From the NCBI GenBank assembly GCA_003242735.1, contig QGVH01000002.1, positions 124,001 to 188,000 on the forward strand: a stretch of DNA of 64,000 nt, in the 5' to 3' direction. Of the stretch, positions 43,848-53,765 are shown one piece after another; the stretch's first letter is position 1; each line of letters begins with the position of its first letter. The DNA is from a bacterium. Its GTDB lineage: Bacteria > Gemmatimonadota > Gemmatimonadetes > Longimicrobiales > RSA9. The notes under the pieces were generated by a model that was not told the DNA's origin, did not search any database, and saw nothing but the letters and a program-made list of their open reading frames with translations. Both the position numbers and the translations under genes were made by a program.

Positions 43848-43877
43848 TTGACACCCCCGCGCGGCGTGCCCTAACCT
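43848..43877 (+). promoter_or_regulatory. Promoter of pckA
   Basis: TTGACA (43848-43853) and TAACCT (43872-43877) are 18 bp apart. The expected start would leave a leader of about 55 bases before the GTG at 43939. Confidence 0.6.
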
Positions 43878-43938
43878 AGCCGCTTCCGCCCCAGTCATCG
43901 CGGCGGCGGAGATCCGGGAATGCGACAGTGAGGCCATC

Positions 43939-45519
<1,581 letters not shown>

Positions 45520-45541
45520 CCGCGCGGTCCCTGCCCTGAAC

Positions 45542-45584
45542 CACGGGCGGGGGCGGGGCCCTGCCGTCCCCGCCCCCGCCCGTG
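45542..45584 (+). terminator. Perfect 17-bp stem after pckA
   Basis: CACGGGCGGGGGCGGGG (45542-45558) pairs without mismatch with CCCCGCCCCCGCCCGTG (45568-45584) around a 9-base loop. No T run follows. It lies 22 bp after the pckA stop and 31 bp before the HD gene. Confidence 0.6.
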
Positions 45585-45615
45585 CCCACGCCCTGGCCCC
45601 AACAGCCACCACCCC

Positions 45616-47010
45616 ATGACGCATTCCGGCGACGCCATCACGGTGCGGGACCCGCTGTGGAACACGATCCGGCTGGATGCGGTGGCGGTGCGGATCGTGG
45701 ACTCGGCGGCGTTCCAGCGGCTCCGCTACATCCGGCAGCTCGGGCTGGCGCACCTGGTCTACCCGGGGGCGACGCACACGCGGTTCGACCACGCGCTGGG
45801 TGTCTACCACCTGGCGCAGCGGGCGCTGGCGATCCTCGAGGAGCGGGGCGCGCTGGCGGGCGTGGACCCGGTGGAGCGCCGGCTCGTCCCGCTGGCGGGG
45901 CTGCTGCACGACATCGGGCACTACCCGTTCTCCCACGCGGTCGAGGAGCTGGAGGAGGGCCGGATCCCCGGCGACCACGAGGCGATCGCGGGCCGGTTCC
46001 TCGCCGACCCGGAAGTGCGGGCGGCGCTGGAGAGCGTCGCGGCGGACGGGCCCGCGCGGATCGAGGCGCTGATCCGCGGCCAATCGGACAGCCCGCTCCA
46101 GGGGCTGGTCAGCGGCAGCCTGGACCTGGACAAGATCGAGTACCTCATGCGGGACGCGCACTTCTGCGGCGTTCCGTTCGGGATGGTGGACGTGGACCGG
46201 CTGCTGTACGCGCTGACGGTGGTGGAGGCGCCGGACACGGGGCGGCTGGAGGTGGCGGTGTTGGAGAAGGGGGTGGCGGCGCTCGAGTCGCTGCTCTTCG
46301 CCAAGTACCAGATGTTCAGGAACGTCTATTGGCACCACGCGGTCCGGGCAGCGACGGTGATGTACAAGCGGATCGTCGCCACCGCGCTGGATGCCGGGCT
46401 GCTCGCGCCGGACGAGCTGGTGGGCCGGACGGACGAGGCGCTGCTGTTCCTGCTGGAGTCGCGGGCGCAAGCGGCGGCGGGTGGGCGGGCGAGCGGCGCG
46501 TCTGGGATCGGCGGCACGGCGGCGGATCCGGTGGTGGCGGAGCGCGTGCTGCGCTGGGTGCGGGCGCTGCGGAACCGGTCGCTGCCCAAGCGGGCGGCGG
46601 AGGTGGTGGCGGCCGAGCTGGACGGCCGTGCCGCTGGCGAATGGCTGGCGGGCGACACGCCCCTGAAGGCCCGGGTCGAAGACCGGCTCGCGCAGGAGCT
46701 GGGCCTGGAGCCCGGCGGGGCGTTCCTGGACTATCCGGAGAAGTCCCGAATGTTCGCGCTCGACCTCCTGGTGCGGCTGAGGTCCGGCAAGGTGATCCGG
46801 GTCGGACCGGCCGGCCAGGTGGGGCTGATCGGGCTGCCTCGGATCGCGGAGGAACTGTACCAGACCGCACGTGTTCTGCGGCTCTTCACCTACGGCGGGC
46901 GCCGGGAAGTGGACCGCAGCGCGCTGATCGCGCTGGCGCAGCAGGACGCCGCGACGGTCGAGCGTCGGCTCGCGTCGTCTACGCCTCTGCTCGGATCAGG
47001 ATGGCGGTGA
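45616..47010 (+). CDS. HD-domain phosphohydrolase, dGTPase-like
   Basis: Metal-dependent phosphohydrolase of 464 residues. The metal site is visible as RFDHALGVYH (His59) and GLLHDIGHYPFSHAVEELEE (His98, Asp99), with a later Asp in LDLDKIEYLMRDAHFCGVPF. This order is that of YwfO/SAMHD1-like nucleotide hydrolases. A Gly/Ala-rich insert lies near residues 290-310. The substrate may be dNTPs or another nucleotide. Its last 32 bp overlap the end of the opposing PP2C gene. Confidence 0.88.
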   Translation: MTHSGDAITVRDPLWNTIRLDAVAVRIVDSAAFQRLRYIRQLGLAHLVYPGATHTRFDHALGVYHLAQRALAILEERGALAGVDPVERRLVPLAGLLHDIGHYPFSHAVEELEEGRIPGDHEAIAGRFLADPEVRAALESVAADGPARIEALIRGQSDSPLQGLVSGSLDLDKIEYLMRDAHFCGVPFGMVDVDRLLYALTVVEAPDTGRLEVAVLEKGVAALESLLFAKYQMFRNVYWHHAVRAATVMYKRIVATALDAGLLAPDELVGRTDEALLFLLESRAQAAAGGRASGASGIGGTAADPVVAERVLRWVRALRNRSLPKRAAEVVAAELDGRAAGEWLAGDTPLKARVEDRLAQELGLEPGGAFLDYPEKSRMFALDLLVRLRSGKVIRVGPAGQVGLIGLPRIAEELYQTARVLRLFTYGGRREVDRSALIALAQQDAATVERRLASSTPLLGSGWR

Positions 47011-47710
47011 TGTTGTCCATGCCGCCGTTGCGGTTGGCGGCAGCGGTGAGTTCGCGGGCGAGGCCGTCGAGCGGGAGGTCGTCCCGCGCGAGGATCGCGG
47101 CGAGCTCAGCGTCGTCCACCATCCCGGTGAGGCCGTCGGAGCAGAGGAGGATGAGGTCACCGGGCTCGAGCTCGCCGTGGATGATGTCCACCTCCGGGTC
47201 ATCGGAGATGCCCAGGGCGCGGGTGAGCATGCTGGCGAGCGGGTGTCGTCTCGCCTCCTCGGGCGTGAGCAGGCCGGCGTCGACCTGCTGCTGGACCCAG
47301 GTGTGGTCGGCGGTGAGCTGGGTCAGTGCGCCCTGGCGGTAGAGGTACGCGCGCGAGTCGCCGATGTGGGCGATGGTGAAGCTGCGGTCGTCCGTGGCGA
47401 GGGCGAGGGCGGTGAGGGTGGTGCCCATGCCGACCAGCGTGGGGTCGCGGCCAGCGGCCTCGAGGATGGCGCGGTTGGCAGCGGCGACGGCGGCTCGGAG
47501 GCGGGCGTCCAGGGGCGCGCCGGCGTCGGGCCGGGCCATCTCGCGCGCCAGCGCTTCCACGGCCAGTCGGCTCGCCACCTCGCCGGCGGCGTGCCCGCCC
47601 ATCCCGTCGGCAACGCAGAACAGTCCCCGCTCGGTATCGAGGAGGTAGGCGTCCTCGTTGTCGGGACGGCGCAGGCCCGGGTCGGTCGTCGCAGCCGCTT
47701 CGAATCGCAC
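46979..47710 (-). CDS. PP2C-family serine/threonine protein phosphatase
   Basis: Metal-dependent phosphatase of 243 residues, Stp1/PrpC type. Motifs in order are PGLRRPDNEDAYLLDTERGL, LFCVADGMGGHAAGEVASRL, IAHIGDSRAYLYRQGAL, TRALGISDDPEVDI, LLCSDGLTGMVDDAEL and the terminal GMDNITAILI, so all metal-binding Asp residues are present. It probably counters a Ser/Thr kinase not seen in this window. A TTGCCA-N17-TAGGCT promoter ends seven bases before the GTG at 47710, so the mRNA may be leaderless and the start is well supported. Confidence 0.93.
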   Translation of the reverse strand: MRFEAAATTDPGLRRPDNEDAYLLDTERGLFCVADGMGGHAAGEVASRLAVEALAREMARPDAGAPLDARLRAAVAAANRAILEAAGRDPTLVGMGTTLTALALATDDRSFTIAHIGDSRAYLYRQGALTQLTADHTWVQQQVDAGLLTPEEARRHPLASMLTRALGISDDPEVDIIHGELEPGDLILLCSDGLTGMVDDAELAAILARDDLPLDGLARELTAAANRNGGMDNITAILIRAEA

Positions 47711-47717
47711 GGGCGCA

Positions 47718-47746
47718 AGCCTAGACGTGCGCTGCGTCGCTGGCAA
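47718..47746 (-). promoter_or_regulatory. Promoter of the PP2C gene
   Basis: On the minus strand TTGCCA (47746-47741) and TAGGCT (47723-47718) are 17 bp apart. The expected transcription start at about 47711-47710 coincides with the GTG start codon. Confidence 0.6.
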
Positions 47747-47803
47747 GGGGCGGCGTCCCGGAGGCGACGTGGCGGGCACACGGATTGCCGCCGGGCGTGG
47801 GGC

Positions 47804-48355
47804 ATGAGGCACGGAACGTGGGCGAGGTTCTTTGTGGCCGGGCTGCTGGTGCTGGCGGCCGCGGCTTGCCGACGGGACCTCGCGGAAGAACGGGCCTCGG
47901 CGCCGGCGCCGCCGCCCGCGGCGCAGATCGCGCCGGTGACCGAGTCGATGACGCTGGAGGAGCGGCTCGAGCGGTTGTCCCAGGAGCTGTCGGCGGCCTA
48001 CCAGGGCCGGCTGGAGGGGGAGGCACTGGGGCGGCTGCTGCGGGCGGAGGCGATCACGGACCGGCTGCTCGAGGTCAAGGCGCCGTTCCCGTGGCTGGCG
48101 CGGGGGTACTCCGTGGATGCCCGGCTCCGCCAGCTCCAGGCCCTCGCCGATCGGATCATCGCCGAGCTTCGCCGCGGCGCCGATCCGGAAGACCTGCTGG
48201 ACGAGGTGAGGGCGCTCATGGCCGCGACGGAGGACCTGCGCGTCGCCCTCCAGGAAGGTGGGGGCGACATGCCGACGCCGCTGGATTCCCTCCTGGCGAA
48301 CACCCTGCCCGACACGTCCGAGGCCACGATCAGCGAGGGGCCCACCGGCGAGTAG
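47804..48355 (+). CDS. Small helical lipoprotein of unknown function
   Basis: Protein of 183 residues that I do not recognise. The signal RFFVAGLLVLAAAACRRDLA puts a lipidated Cys near residue 22. An Ala/Pro-rich linker follows, then mostly helical sequence with heptad-like leucines (EERLERLSQELSAAYQGRLE) and LRQLQALADRIIAELRRGAD. The tail is acidic and Thr/Ser-rich. It diverges from the PP2C gene; the ATG at 47804 gives the signal peptide. Confidence 0.7.
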   Translation: MRHGTWARFFVAGLLVLAAAACRRDLAEERASAPAPPPAAQIAPVTESMTLEERLERLSQELSAAYQGRLEGEALGRLLRAEAITDRLLEVKAPFPWLARGYSVDARLRQLQALADRIIAELRRGADPEDLLDEVRALMAATEDLRVALQEGGGDMPTPLDSLLANTLPDTSEATISEGPTGE

Positions 48356-48604
48356 GCGGCCCGGAAACCACGGGGGCTCGCCGGTCGTATCAAGGGTGGG
48401 CCTGCCGGAGGAACTCGGGAACCCGGAACGGCACCCAGGGGTTAGTAGAGCGGCGAAACCGCCCGCCCCGCCTGCCACCCTGTGCGGCTCGGCGTCGGCG
48501 GGCGGCTTGCATCGGCAAATTCCTTGCAGGGACAGGCGCGCGCGAGGCGGCGGTCCGTGCGGGGATCGGACTGGATCAACGTGCGAAGGAATACGGCAAG
48601 CGGA

Positions 48605-49516
48605 ATGGCGACCACGACGGAGACTCGGAAGCGGCGGCGACGGCGTCGCGGCGAAAAGGATCGGTTTGAGGCCATGATCGGCCCTGCCGAGGAGCAGAGC
48701 GCGCTCGATCAGTACCTCCGGGATGTGAGCCGGCACGAGTTGATCACGCCCGAGGAGGAGATCGAGCTAGGCCGTCGTGCGCGCATGGGCGACGAGGAAG
48801 CGGTCCAGAAGCTGGTCCGCGCGAATCTGCGTTTTGTAATCAGTGTCGCAAAAAAGTATCAAAACCGGGGCGTCTCCCTGATCGACCTGATCCAGGAGGG
48901 GAACGTCGGCCTGGTGACCGCCGCGCGGAAGTTCGACCCGGACCAGGGGGTGAAGTTCATCTCCTACGCGGTGTGGTGGATCCGGCAGGCGATCCTCTCG
49001 GCGCTGGCCAACCAGGGCCGGGCGGTGCGCGTGCCGTTGAACCGGGCGAGCGACCTGGCGCGGATCTTCCGCGAGGGCGAGCGGCTGAAGCAGGAGCTGC
49101 GGCGGGAGCCGACCACGGAGGAGGTCGCGGCCGCGGCGAAGCTCTCTCCCGAGGTGGTCGAGTCGCTCCAGCAGCTCAACGCGGCGGAGATCCGGCTGGA
49201 CGCGCCGATCGGCGACTCGGACGACAGCCAGCTCGTCGAGCGCTTCATCGTCGAGGAAGCGACCGAGCCGGAGGCGGACGTCGAGGAGCGGCTGCTGGCC
49301 GAGCAGATCGAGCGGGCGCTGGACACGCTCTCGCCGCGTGATGCCCGCGTGCTGCGGCTGTACTTCGGCCTGGAGGGCGGCCGAGAGCACACGCTCGAGG
49401 AGATCGGCAACATGCTCGGCGTGACGCGGGAGCGCGTCCGTCAGCTCCGCGACCGGGCGCTGCGGCGTCTGCGCGAGGGCGAACTCGGCAGCGCGCTGGA
49501 GAGCTTCGCGGCCTGA
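48605..49516 (+). CDS. Sigma-70 family RNA polymerase sigma factor (short, with basic N-terminus)
   Basis: Sigma factor of 303 residues without region 1.1. A basic start (RKRRRRRRGEK) is followed by region 1.2 (LDQYLRDVSRHELITPEEEI). Region 2 has LRFVISVAKKYQNRGVSLID and FISYAVWWIRQAILSALANQ, and region 4 ends HTLEEIGNMLGVTRERVRQL. Lack of region 1.1 and modest length suggest a group-2 factor, but a housekeeping role is not excluded. Codons for FVISVAKKYQN are markedly AT-rich (48834-48866) and include an in-frame A AAA AAG heptamer. The ATG at 48605 is used; the frame is open upstream, with a GTG at 48578. RsgA follows 5 bp later. Confidence 0.9.
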   Translation: MATTTETRKRRRRRRGEKDRFEAMIGPAEEQSALDQYLRDVSRHELITPEEEIELGRRARMGDEEAVQKLVRANLRFVISVAKKYQNRGVSLIDLIQEGNVGLVTAARKFDPDQGVKFISYAVWWIRQAILSALANQGRAVRVPLNRASDLARIFREGERLKQELRREPTTEEVAAAAKLSPEVVESLQQLNAAEIRLDAPIGDSDDSQLVERFIVEEATEPEADVEERLLAEQIERALDTLSPRDARVLRLYFGLEGGREHTLEEIGNMLGVTRERVRQLRDRALRRLREGELGSALESFAA

Positions 49517-49521
49517 GCACG

Positions 49522-50451
49522 GTGACCCTGCACCCGGGGATCGTCCGCCGCGCGGCGGGTGGGGTGTACGAGGTCGAGCTCGAGGGTGGCGAAGTCGTCA
49601 ACGCCGTGCTGCGCGGGCGGTTGAAGCTCGAGCAGCGCACGGGTGATCGGGTCGTCGTCGGCGACCGTGTGGACGTGGCGCGGCACGCCGACGGCAGCGT
49701 CACGATCGAAGCGGTCCGGCCGCGGGCCACCGAACTCGCCCGTCGTGCCCCCGGACACGGGGGCCGGCGGGCGAAAGTCATCGTGGCGAACGTGGACCAG
49801 CTCGTGGTCGTGTTCGCGGCGGCGCAGCCGGAGCCGCGGCTGCGGATGCTCGACCGGTTCCTCGTGCTCGCGGAAGCGAACGACCTGCCGGCCGTCATCG
49901 TGGTGAACAAGGTGGACCTGGTGGACGAAGCCGAGGTGCGGGCCCGGTTCGCCGACTACGGGGCCGCCGGCTACCGGATCCTGCTCACGAGCACGGTGGA
50001 CGGCCGGGGGCTGGAGGAGCTCCGCGACCTGCTGTGCGGCCGGATCAGCGCGCTGACGGGGCCCAGCGGCGTCGGCAAGTCCAGCCTCCTGAACGCGCTC
50101 GAGCCGGGCCTCGGGCTGAGGACGGCGGAGATCAGCGCGGCGCTCCGGCAGGGGCGACACACGACGGTGACCGCCCAGCTCGTCCCGCTCCGCTGCGGCG
50201 GCTACGTGGCGGACACGCCAGGGCTGAGGGAGGTGGGGCTGTGGGGCGTGCCGCTCGAGGAGCTGGACCTCTGCTTCCCGGAGTTCCGCCCGTACCTGGG
50301 CGAATGCCGGTTCGGCGGCTCCTGCACCCACATCCACGAGCCGGACTGCGCCGTGCGCGAGGCCGTCGAGAACGGCGAGGTCTCGGCGGCGCGGTACGAG
50401 AGCTACCGGGCGCTGCGGATGGAGGAGGAAGAGGCGGGCATGGAATATTGA
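49522..50451 (+). CDS. rsgA: Ribosome small subunit biogenesis GTPase RsgA
   Basis: Circularly permuted GTPase that matures the 30S subunit, 309 residues. An OB fold (about 1-75) comes first. The G motifs appear in permuted order: NKVD (G4) in VIVVNKVDLVDEA, then the P-loop GPSGVGKSSLLNAL, then DTPG (G3) in YVADTPGLREVG. The C-terminal zinc finger is CRFGGSCTHIHEPDCAV. The GTG start at 49522 is 5 bp after the sigma gene stop, so the two are co-transcribed. Confidence 0.95.
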   Translation: MTLHPGIVRRAAGGVYEVELEGGEVVNAVLRGRLKLEQRTGDRVVVGDRVDVARHADGSVTIEAVRPRATELARRAPGHGGRRAKVIVANVDQLVVVFAAAQPEPRLRMLDRFLVLAEANDLPAVIVVNKVDLVDEAEVRARFADYGAAGYRILLTSTVDGRGLEELRDLLCGRISALTGPSGVGKSSLLNALEPGLGLRTAEISAALRQGRHTTVTAQLVPLRCGGYVADTPGLREVGLWGVPLEELDLCFPEFRPYLGECRFGGSCTHIHEPDCAVREAVENGEVSAARYESYRALRMEEEEAGMEY

Positions 50452-50524
50452 GGCGGGCCCGGGCGCCCTACGAGAGCGCGCAGTCCTCTCCCCCGGAGTA
50501 CGGGCCGCAGCCCGTCGGCTTCCT

Positions 50525-51406
50525 TCATCGCCCGTCGGCCCCCTCCGATCCGCTGGTTTCGCCGCCGGCGGCCGCTCCAGGGCGCCCCGCCCCCCGCCCC
50601 TCCCCCGCCAGCGCCACCACCTGCGGCGCGCCGGCGTCCCGGCCCGGGCCCGGGTGCCGTTCCACCACCACCGGCCAGCGGTAGACGCGCTCCACCGTTT
50701 CGCGCGTGAGCACGGCGTCAGGCTCGCCTTCCGCGGCGACGCGGCCGCGGTCGAGCAGCAGGATGCGCGATGCGTAGCGCGCGGCGAGGTTGATGTTGTG
50801 GGTGACGAGGAGGACGGTGACGCCGCCGGCCGCGGCGAGCGCGGCGACGAGCTCGAAGATCTCCATCTCGTGGCGGATGTCGAGCGCCGCGGTGGGCTCG
50901 TCCAGCACGAGCGTCTCGGGCTGCTGCGCGAGCGCGCGCGCGATCCGCACGAGCTGGCGCTCGCCGCCGGAGAGCGTGGCCAGCGGTCGGTCCGCCAGGT
51001 CCAGCACGTCGCAGCGGGCCATTGCCTGCTCGATCGCCACGCGGTCCGCCTCTCCCTCGCGGCGCCAGTTGCCGAGGTGCGGGTAGCGGCCCATGGCCAC
51101 GAGCTCGCGGGCCGTGATCGGGAACGCCAGCTCCTCGTGCTGCGGCACGACGCCGATGCGGCGGGCCAGCTCGCGCCGCGTCCACTCCGCCACCGGGCGT
51201 CCCGCATAGCGCGCCTCGCCCGCCTGCGGCGCGAGCGCGCCGAGCAGCACCCGGAGCAACGTGGACTTGCCCGAGCCGTTGGGGCCGAGGATCGCGTACA
51301 CGCCGCCCGCGGGCACGTCGAGGTCCACGCCGTCCAGCGCGGGCGCGGCGGCGCGCGGGTAGGTGAAGCGCAGGCCACGCGCGGTGAAGACCGCGTGGCC
51401 GCTCAC
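50525..51406 (-). CDS. Iron-siderophore/cobalamin/heme-type ABC transporter ATPase
   Basis: ATPase of 293 residues in the BtuD/FepC/HmuV group. Walker A is ILGPNGSGKSTLLRVLLGAL, the signature LSGGERQLVRIARALAQQ, Walker B ETLVLDEPTAALD and the H-loop VTVLLVTHNINLA. A Gly/Ala-rich tail of about 35 residues follows the domain. GTG at 51406 overlaps the permease stop (GTGA). It forms one transcription unit with the permease, the binding protein and the zinc-ribbon gene. Confidence 0.92.
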   Translation of the reverse strand: MSGHAVFTARGLRFTYPRAAAPALDGVDLDVPAGGVYAILGPNGSGKSTLLRVLLGALAPQAGEARYAGRPVAEWTRRELARRIGVVPQHEELAFPITARELVAMGRYPHLGNWRREGEADRVAIEQAMARCDVLDLADRPLATLSGGERQLVRIARALAQQPETLVLDEPTAALDIRHEMEIFELVAALAAAGGVTVLLVTHNINLAARYASRILLLDRGRVAAEGEPDAVLTRETVERVYRWPVVVERHPGPGRDAGAPQVVALAGEGRGAGRPGAAAGGETSGSEGADGR

Positions 51407-52455
51407 ACCCGCCTCCTTGCCAGCAGCACCACGAACACGGGCACGCCGATCAGGGCGGTGATGACGCCGACGGGCAGCTCTGCGGGCGCGGCGAGCGTGC
51501 GCGCGGCGGTGTCGGCAACGAGCAGGAACGCGGCGCCGGCGAGCAGCGACGCGGGCAGCAGGAAACGGTGGTCGCTGCTCCAGGCGAGCCGGAGCGCGTG
51601 CGGGATGATCAGGCCGATGAAGCCGATGACGCCGCACGCGGCGACGCTCGCCGCGACGAGCAGTGAAGCCACGAAATACGCGACGAGCTTGACGCGCTCG
51701 ACCCGCACGCCCAGGTGCAGCGCGGTCTCCTCGCCCACGGCGAGCAGGTTGAGCGGGCGTGCGAGCCCGAGCAGCAGCACGCCGGCGGGGAGCATGTAGA
51801 CGCCGAGCAGCGCGACCGCCGACCAGCTCGCGCCGGAGAGGCTGCCCATCATCCAGAACACCGCGGAGCGGAAGCTCTCGGCCTCGGCGAACGTGAGCAG
51901 CAGGAGGATCACCGCGTTGAAGAACGCGCCGACGATCACGCCGGCGAGCAAGAGCACGCGGGTGTCCAGCACGCGCCCCGTTGCTGCGGCGATGCGGAAG
52001 ACGATCGCGATCGCCGCGAGCGCGCCGGCGAGCGCGGCGAGCGGCACGATCCAGGGCGAGAGTGCGGCGAGGCCGAGCACGATCGCCGCGACCGCGCCGA
52101 CCGCGGCGCCGCCGGAGACGCCGAGGACGTACGGCTCTGCGAGCGGGTTGCGGAGCAGCGCCTGGAACACGGCGCCGGCCAGCGCGAGCGCGCCGCCGGT
52201 CATCGCGGCGAGGAGCGCGCGCGGCAGGCGCAGATCGCGTACGATCGCGCGCGTCGTGTCGTCGGCGCCGCCGGTGAGCGCGGCGATGACTTCGCGGAGC
52301 GGGATGCCGGCCGCACCGACGGCAACGGCGGCGACCAACGCGACGACCGCCAGCGACGCGAGCAGCGCGAGCGCGGCCGCGGCGGAGCGGGGCCGTAGCG
52401 CACGGGTGCGTGCGGCGCCCGGCGCGGCGGCGCGGGCTGGCGTCGCGGCGTTCAC
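51403..52455 (-). CDS. FecCD/BtuC-type ABC transporter permease
   Basis: Inner-membrane permease of 350 residues with about ten hydrophobic segments. The conserved LRLPRALLAAMTGGALALAG and FQALLRNPLAEPYVLGVSGG blocks define the FecCD family, and GVIGFIGLIIPHALRLAWSS is the later signature. The N-terminus is Ala/Arg-rich. It overlaps the binding-protein gene by four bases upstream and the ATPase by four bases downstream. Cobalamin is the favoured ligand because the binding protein is BtuF-like, but siderophore or heme cannot be ruled out. Confidence 0.92.
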   Translation of the reverse strand: MNAATPARAAAPGAARTRALRPRSAAAALALLASLAVVALVAAVAVGAAGIPLREVIAALTGGADDTTRAIVRDLRLPRALLAAMTGGALALAGAVFQALLRNPLAEPYVLGVSGGAAVGAVAAIVLGLAALSPWIVPLAALAGALAAIAIVFRIAAATGRVLDTRVLLLAGVIVGAFFNAVILLLLTFAEAESFRSAVFWMMGSLSGASWSAVALLGVYMLPAGVLLLGLARPLNLLAVGEETALHLGVRVERVKLVAYFVASLLVAASVAACGVIGFIGLIIPHALRLAWSSDHRFLLPASLLAGAAFLLVADTAARTLAAPAELPVGVITALIGVPVFVVLLARRRV

Positions 52456-53495
52456 GGCGTCGGCTCAGGCGAGTACAGCTCGGGGTGCAGGATGCCCGCG
52501 AGCTCCACAGCGGCGCGGGCGAGGCCCGGGCCCGGGCGGTTGAAGTGGTCGGTGTCCACGGCGACGACGCGGCCTTCACGCACCGCACGCAGATCCCTCC
52601 ACCCCGGCGCAGTCTCGAACCGGGCGAGCGTGCGTGCGTCCACGCCCGCGACGGCCACGACCACGACGTCGGGCTGCCTCCTCACGACCTCTTCGAGACC
52701 GACCTCGGGCCAGAGCGCAGGCGCGTCGTCGAACACGTTGCGGCCGCCCGCGATCGTGATCAGCTCGTCCGCGAACGTGCCGGGCCCGGCGGCGCGCGGC
52801 GGGTCCACGGAGACGAGGTAGAGGACGGTACGGCGCTCTGCTCCCGCGGCGTCGAACCGTCGGCGCACGCCCTCCAGCACTGCCCGGAACGCTGAGACGA
52901 GGGTGTCGGCGCGCGCCTCGAGGCCGAGCATGCGGCCCACCTGCCGAACGAGGCGCTCCGCATCCGCCACGCTCTCCGGATTGGTGGCAAAGACGGGGAT
53001 GCCGAGCTCGTCGAGCCGCTGGACGAGCGTGCGGGACTGCGCGTCACGCCACGAGATGACCAGGTCGGGCCGGAGCGCGGCGAGCCACTCGATGCTGGGC
53101 GTGAGCCCGCCGCCGACGGAGGGTAGAGCGGCGAGCTCCGGGTGCGTGTCGTAGTCGGTGCGGGCGACGAGGCGGTCGGCCGCGTTCAGCGCGACGATCG
53201 CATCCGTGGCTGCGGGAACCAGCGAGACGACGCGCTCGGCAGGCGCGGCGAGGCGGACCTCGCGGCCCACGTCATCGATGACCGTGATCGCGGCGGGAGC
53301 GCCCGCGTCCTCGCCCTGCCGGTCCGCGCCGCACGCGGCGACCAGGGCCGCCAGGCACAGTGCGACGAAGCGCCGCCGGCCCGACGATGGAACGGCGAGC
53401 CGACGGTCAGCTCTTCCGCGCGGTCTTGGCGAAGAACACGCTGGGCCGCTGCTCGACCCGGTCGCTCTCGCAGTGGGGGCAGCGGGGGCTCGCAT
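52452..53495 (-). CDS. BtuF-like ABC transporter substrate-binding protein (start uncertain)
   Basis: Lipoprotein of the cobalamin/siderophore-binding family. The mature part begins VIDDVGREVRLAAPAERVVS LVPAAT and includes LAALRPDLVISWRDAQSRTL, LDELGIPVFATNPESVADAE and the C-terminal AVREGRVVAVDTDHFNRPGP. The signal RFVALCLAALVAACGADRQ has a clear lipobox. There is no ATG, GTG or TTG within 35 codons before the signal. The nearest in-frame start is ATG 53495, which lies inside the zinc-ribbon gene and gives 347 residues with a basic 45-residue leader. An assembly error or an unusual start is possible. Confidence 0.82.
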   Translation of the reverse strand: MRAPAAPTARATGSSSGPACSSPRPRGRADRRLAVPSSGRRRFVALCLAALVAACGADRQGEDAGAPAAITVIDDVGREVRLAAPAERVVSLVPAATDAIVALNAADRLVARTDYDTHPELAALPSVGGGLTPSIEWLAALRPDLVISWRDAQSRTLVQRLDELGIPVFATNPESVADAERLVRQVGRMLGLEARADTLVSAFRAVLEGVRRRFDAAGAERRTVLYLVSVDPPRAAGPGTFADELITIAGGRNVFDDAPALWPEVGLEEVVRRQPDVVVVAVAGVDARTLARFETAPGWRDLRAVREGRVVAVDTDHFNRPGPGLARAAVELAGILHPELYSPEPTP

Positions 53496-53574
53496 CCTCC
53501 TCGTGGGCGCGCAGCGTCTCGACGCGATCGAAATCGTGGCCGCAGCTCGTGCAGTGGTACTCGTAGACGGGCAT
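53407..53574 (-). CDS. FmdB-family zinc-ribbon protein
   Basis: Small protein of 55 residues. The FmdB-type zinc ribbon is complete: PVYEYHCTSCGHDFDRVETL with CTSC, then ASPRCPHCESDRVEQ with CPHC. The family is widespread and thought to act as a regulator, but its role is not settled. GGAGG stands 7 bases before the ATG at 53574. It is the first gene behind the 53.7-kb promoter and overlaps the predicted start of the binding-protein gene. Confidence 0.9.
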   Translation of the reverse strand: MPVYEYHCTSCGHDFDRVETLRAHEEDASPRCPHCESDRVEQRPSVFFAKTARKS

Positions 53575-53674
53575 GGCGCGACCTCCGTGCGGCGGGAGGA
53601 ACGGATCGAGTTGCGCGAGCGCGGCGTCACGCCCGTGTTGCCGTGATCCACTCGTTCGGTGTGCGTTTGAACGG

Positions 53675-53702
53675 AATCTAGCCAGCGACAGGGGGGCGTC
53701 AA
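53675..53702 (-). promoter_or_regulatory. Promoter of the zinc-ribbon/ABC importer operon
   Basis: On the minus strand TTGACG (53702-53697) and TAGATT (53680-53675) are 16 bp apart, leaving a leader of about 95 bases before the ATG at 53574. No cobalamin riboswitch core was recognised in the leader. Confidence 0.55.
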
Positions 53703-53765
53703 GCGCGGCGCCGTTGGCGCTGGCGCACGGGATGGGGGAGCCGACGCCTGTGGAGCGAGCCGACG

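Noticed and set aside
53575..53700. Cobalamin riboswitch in the leader of the BtuF-like importer operon
   Set aside because: The leader is only about 95 bases and lacks the conserved B12-box core, so it is too short for the known aptamer.
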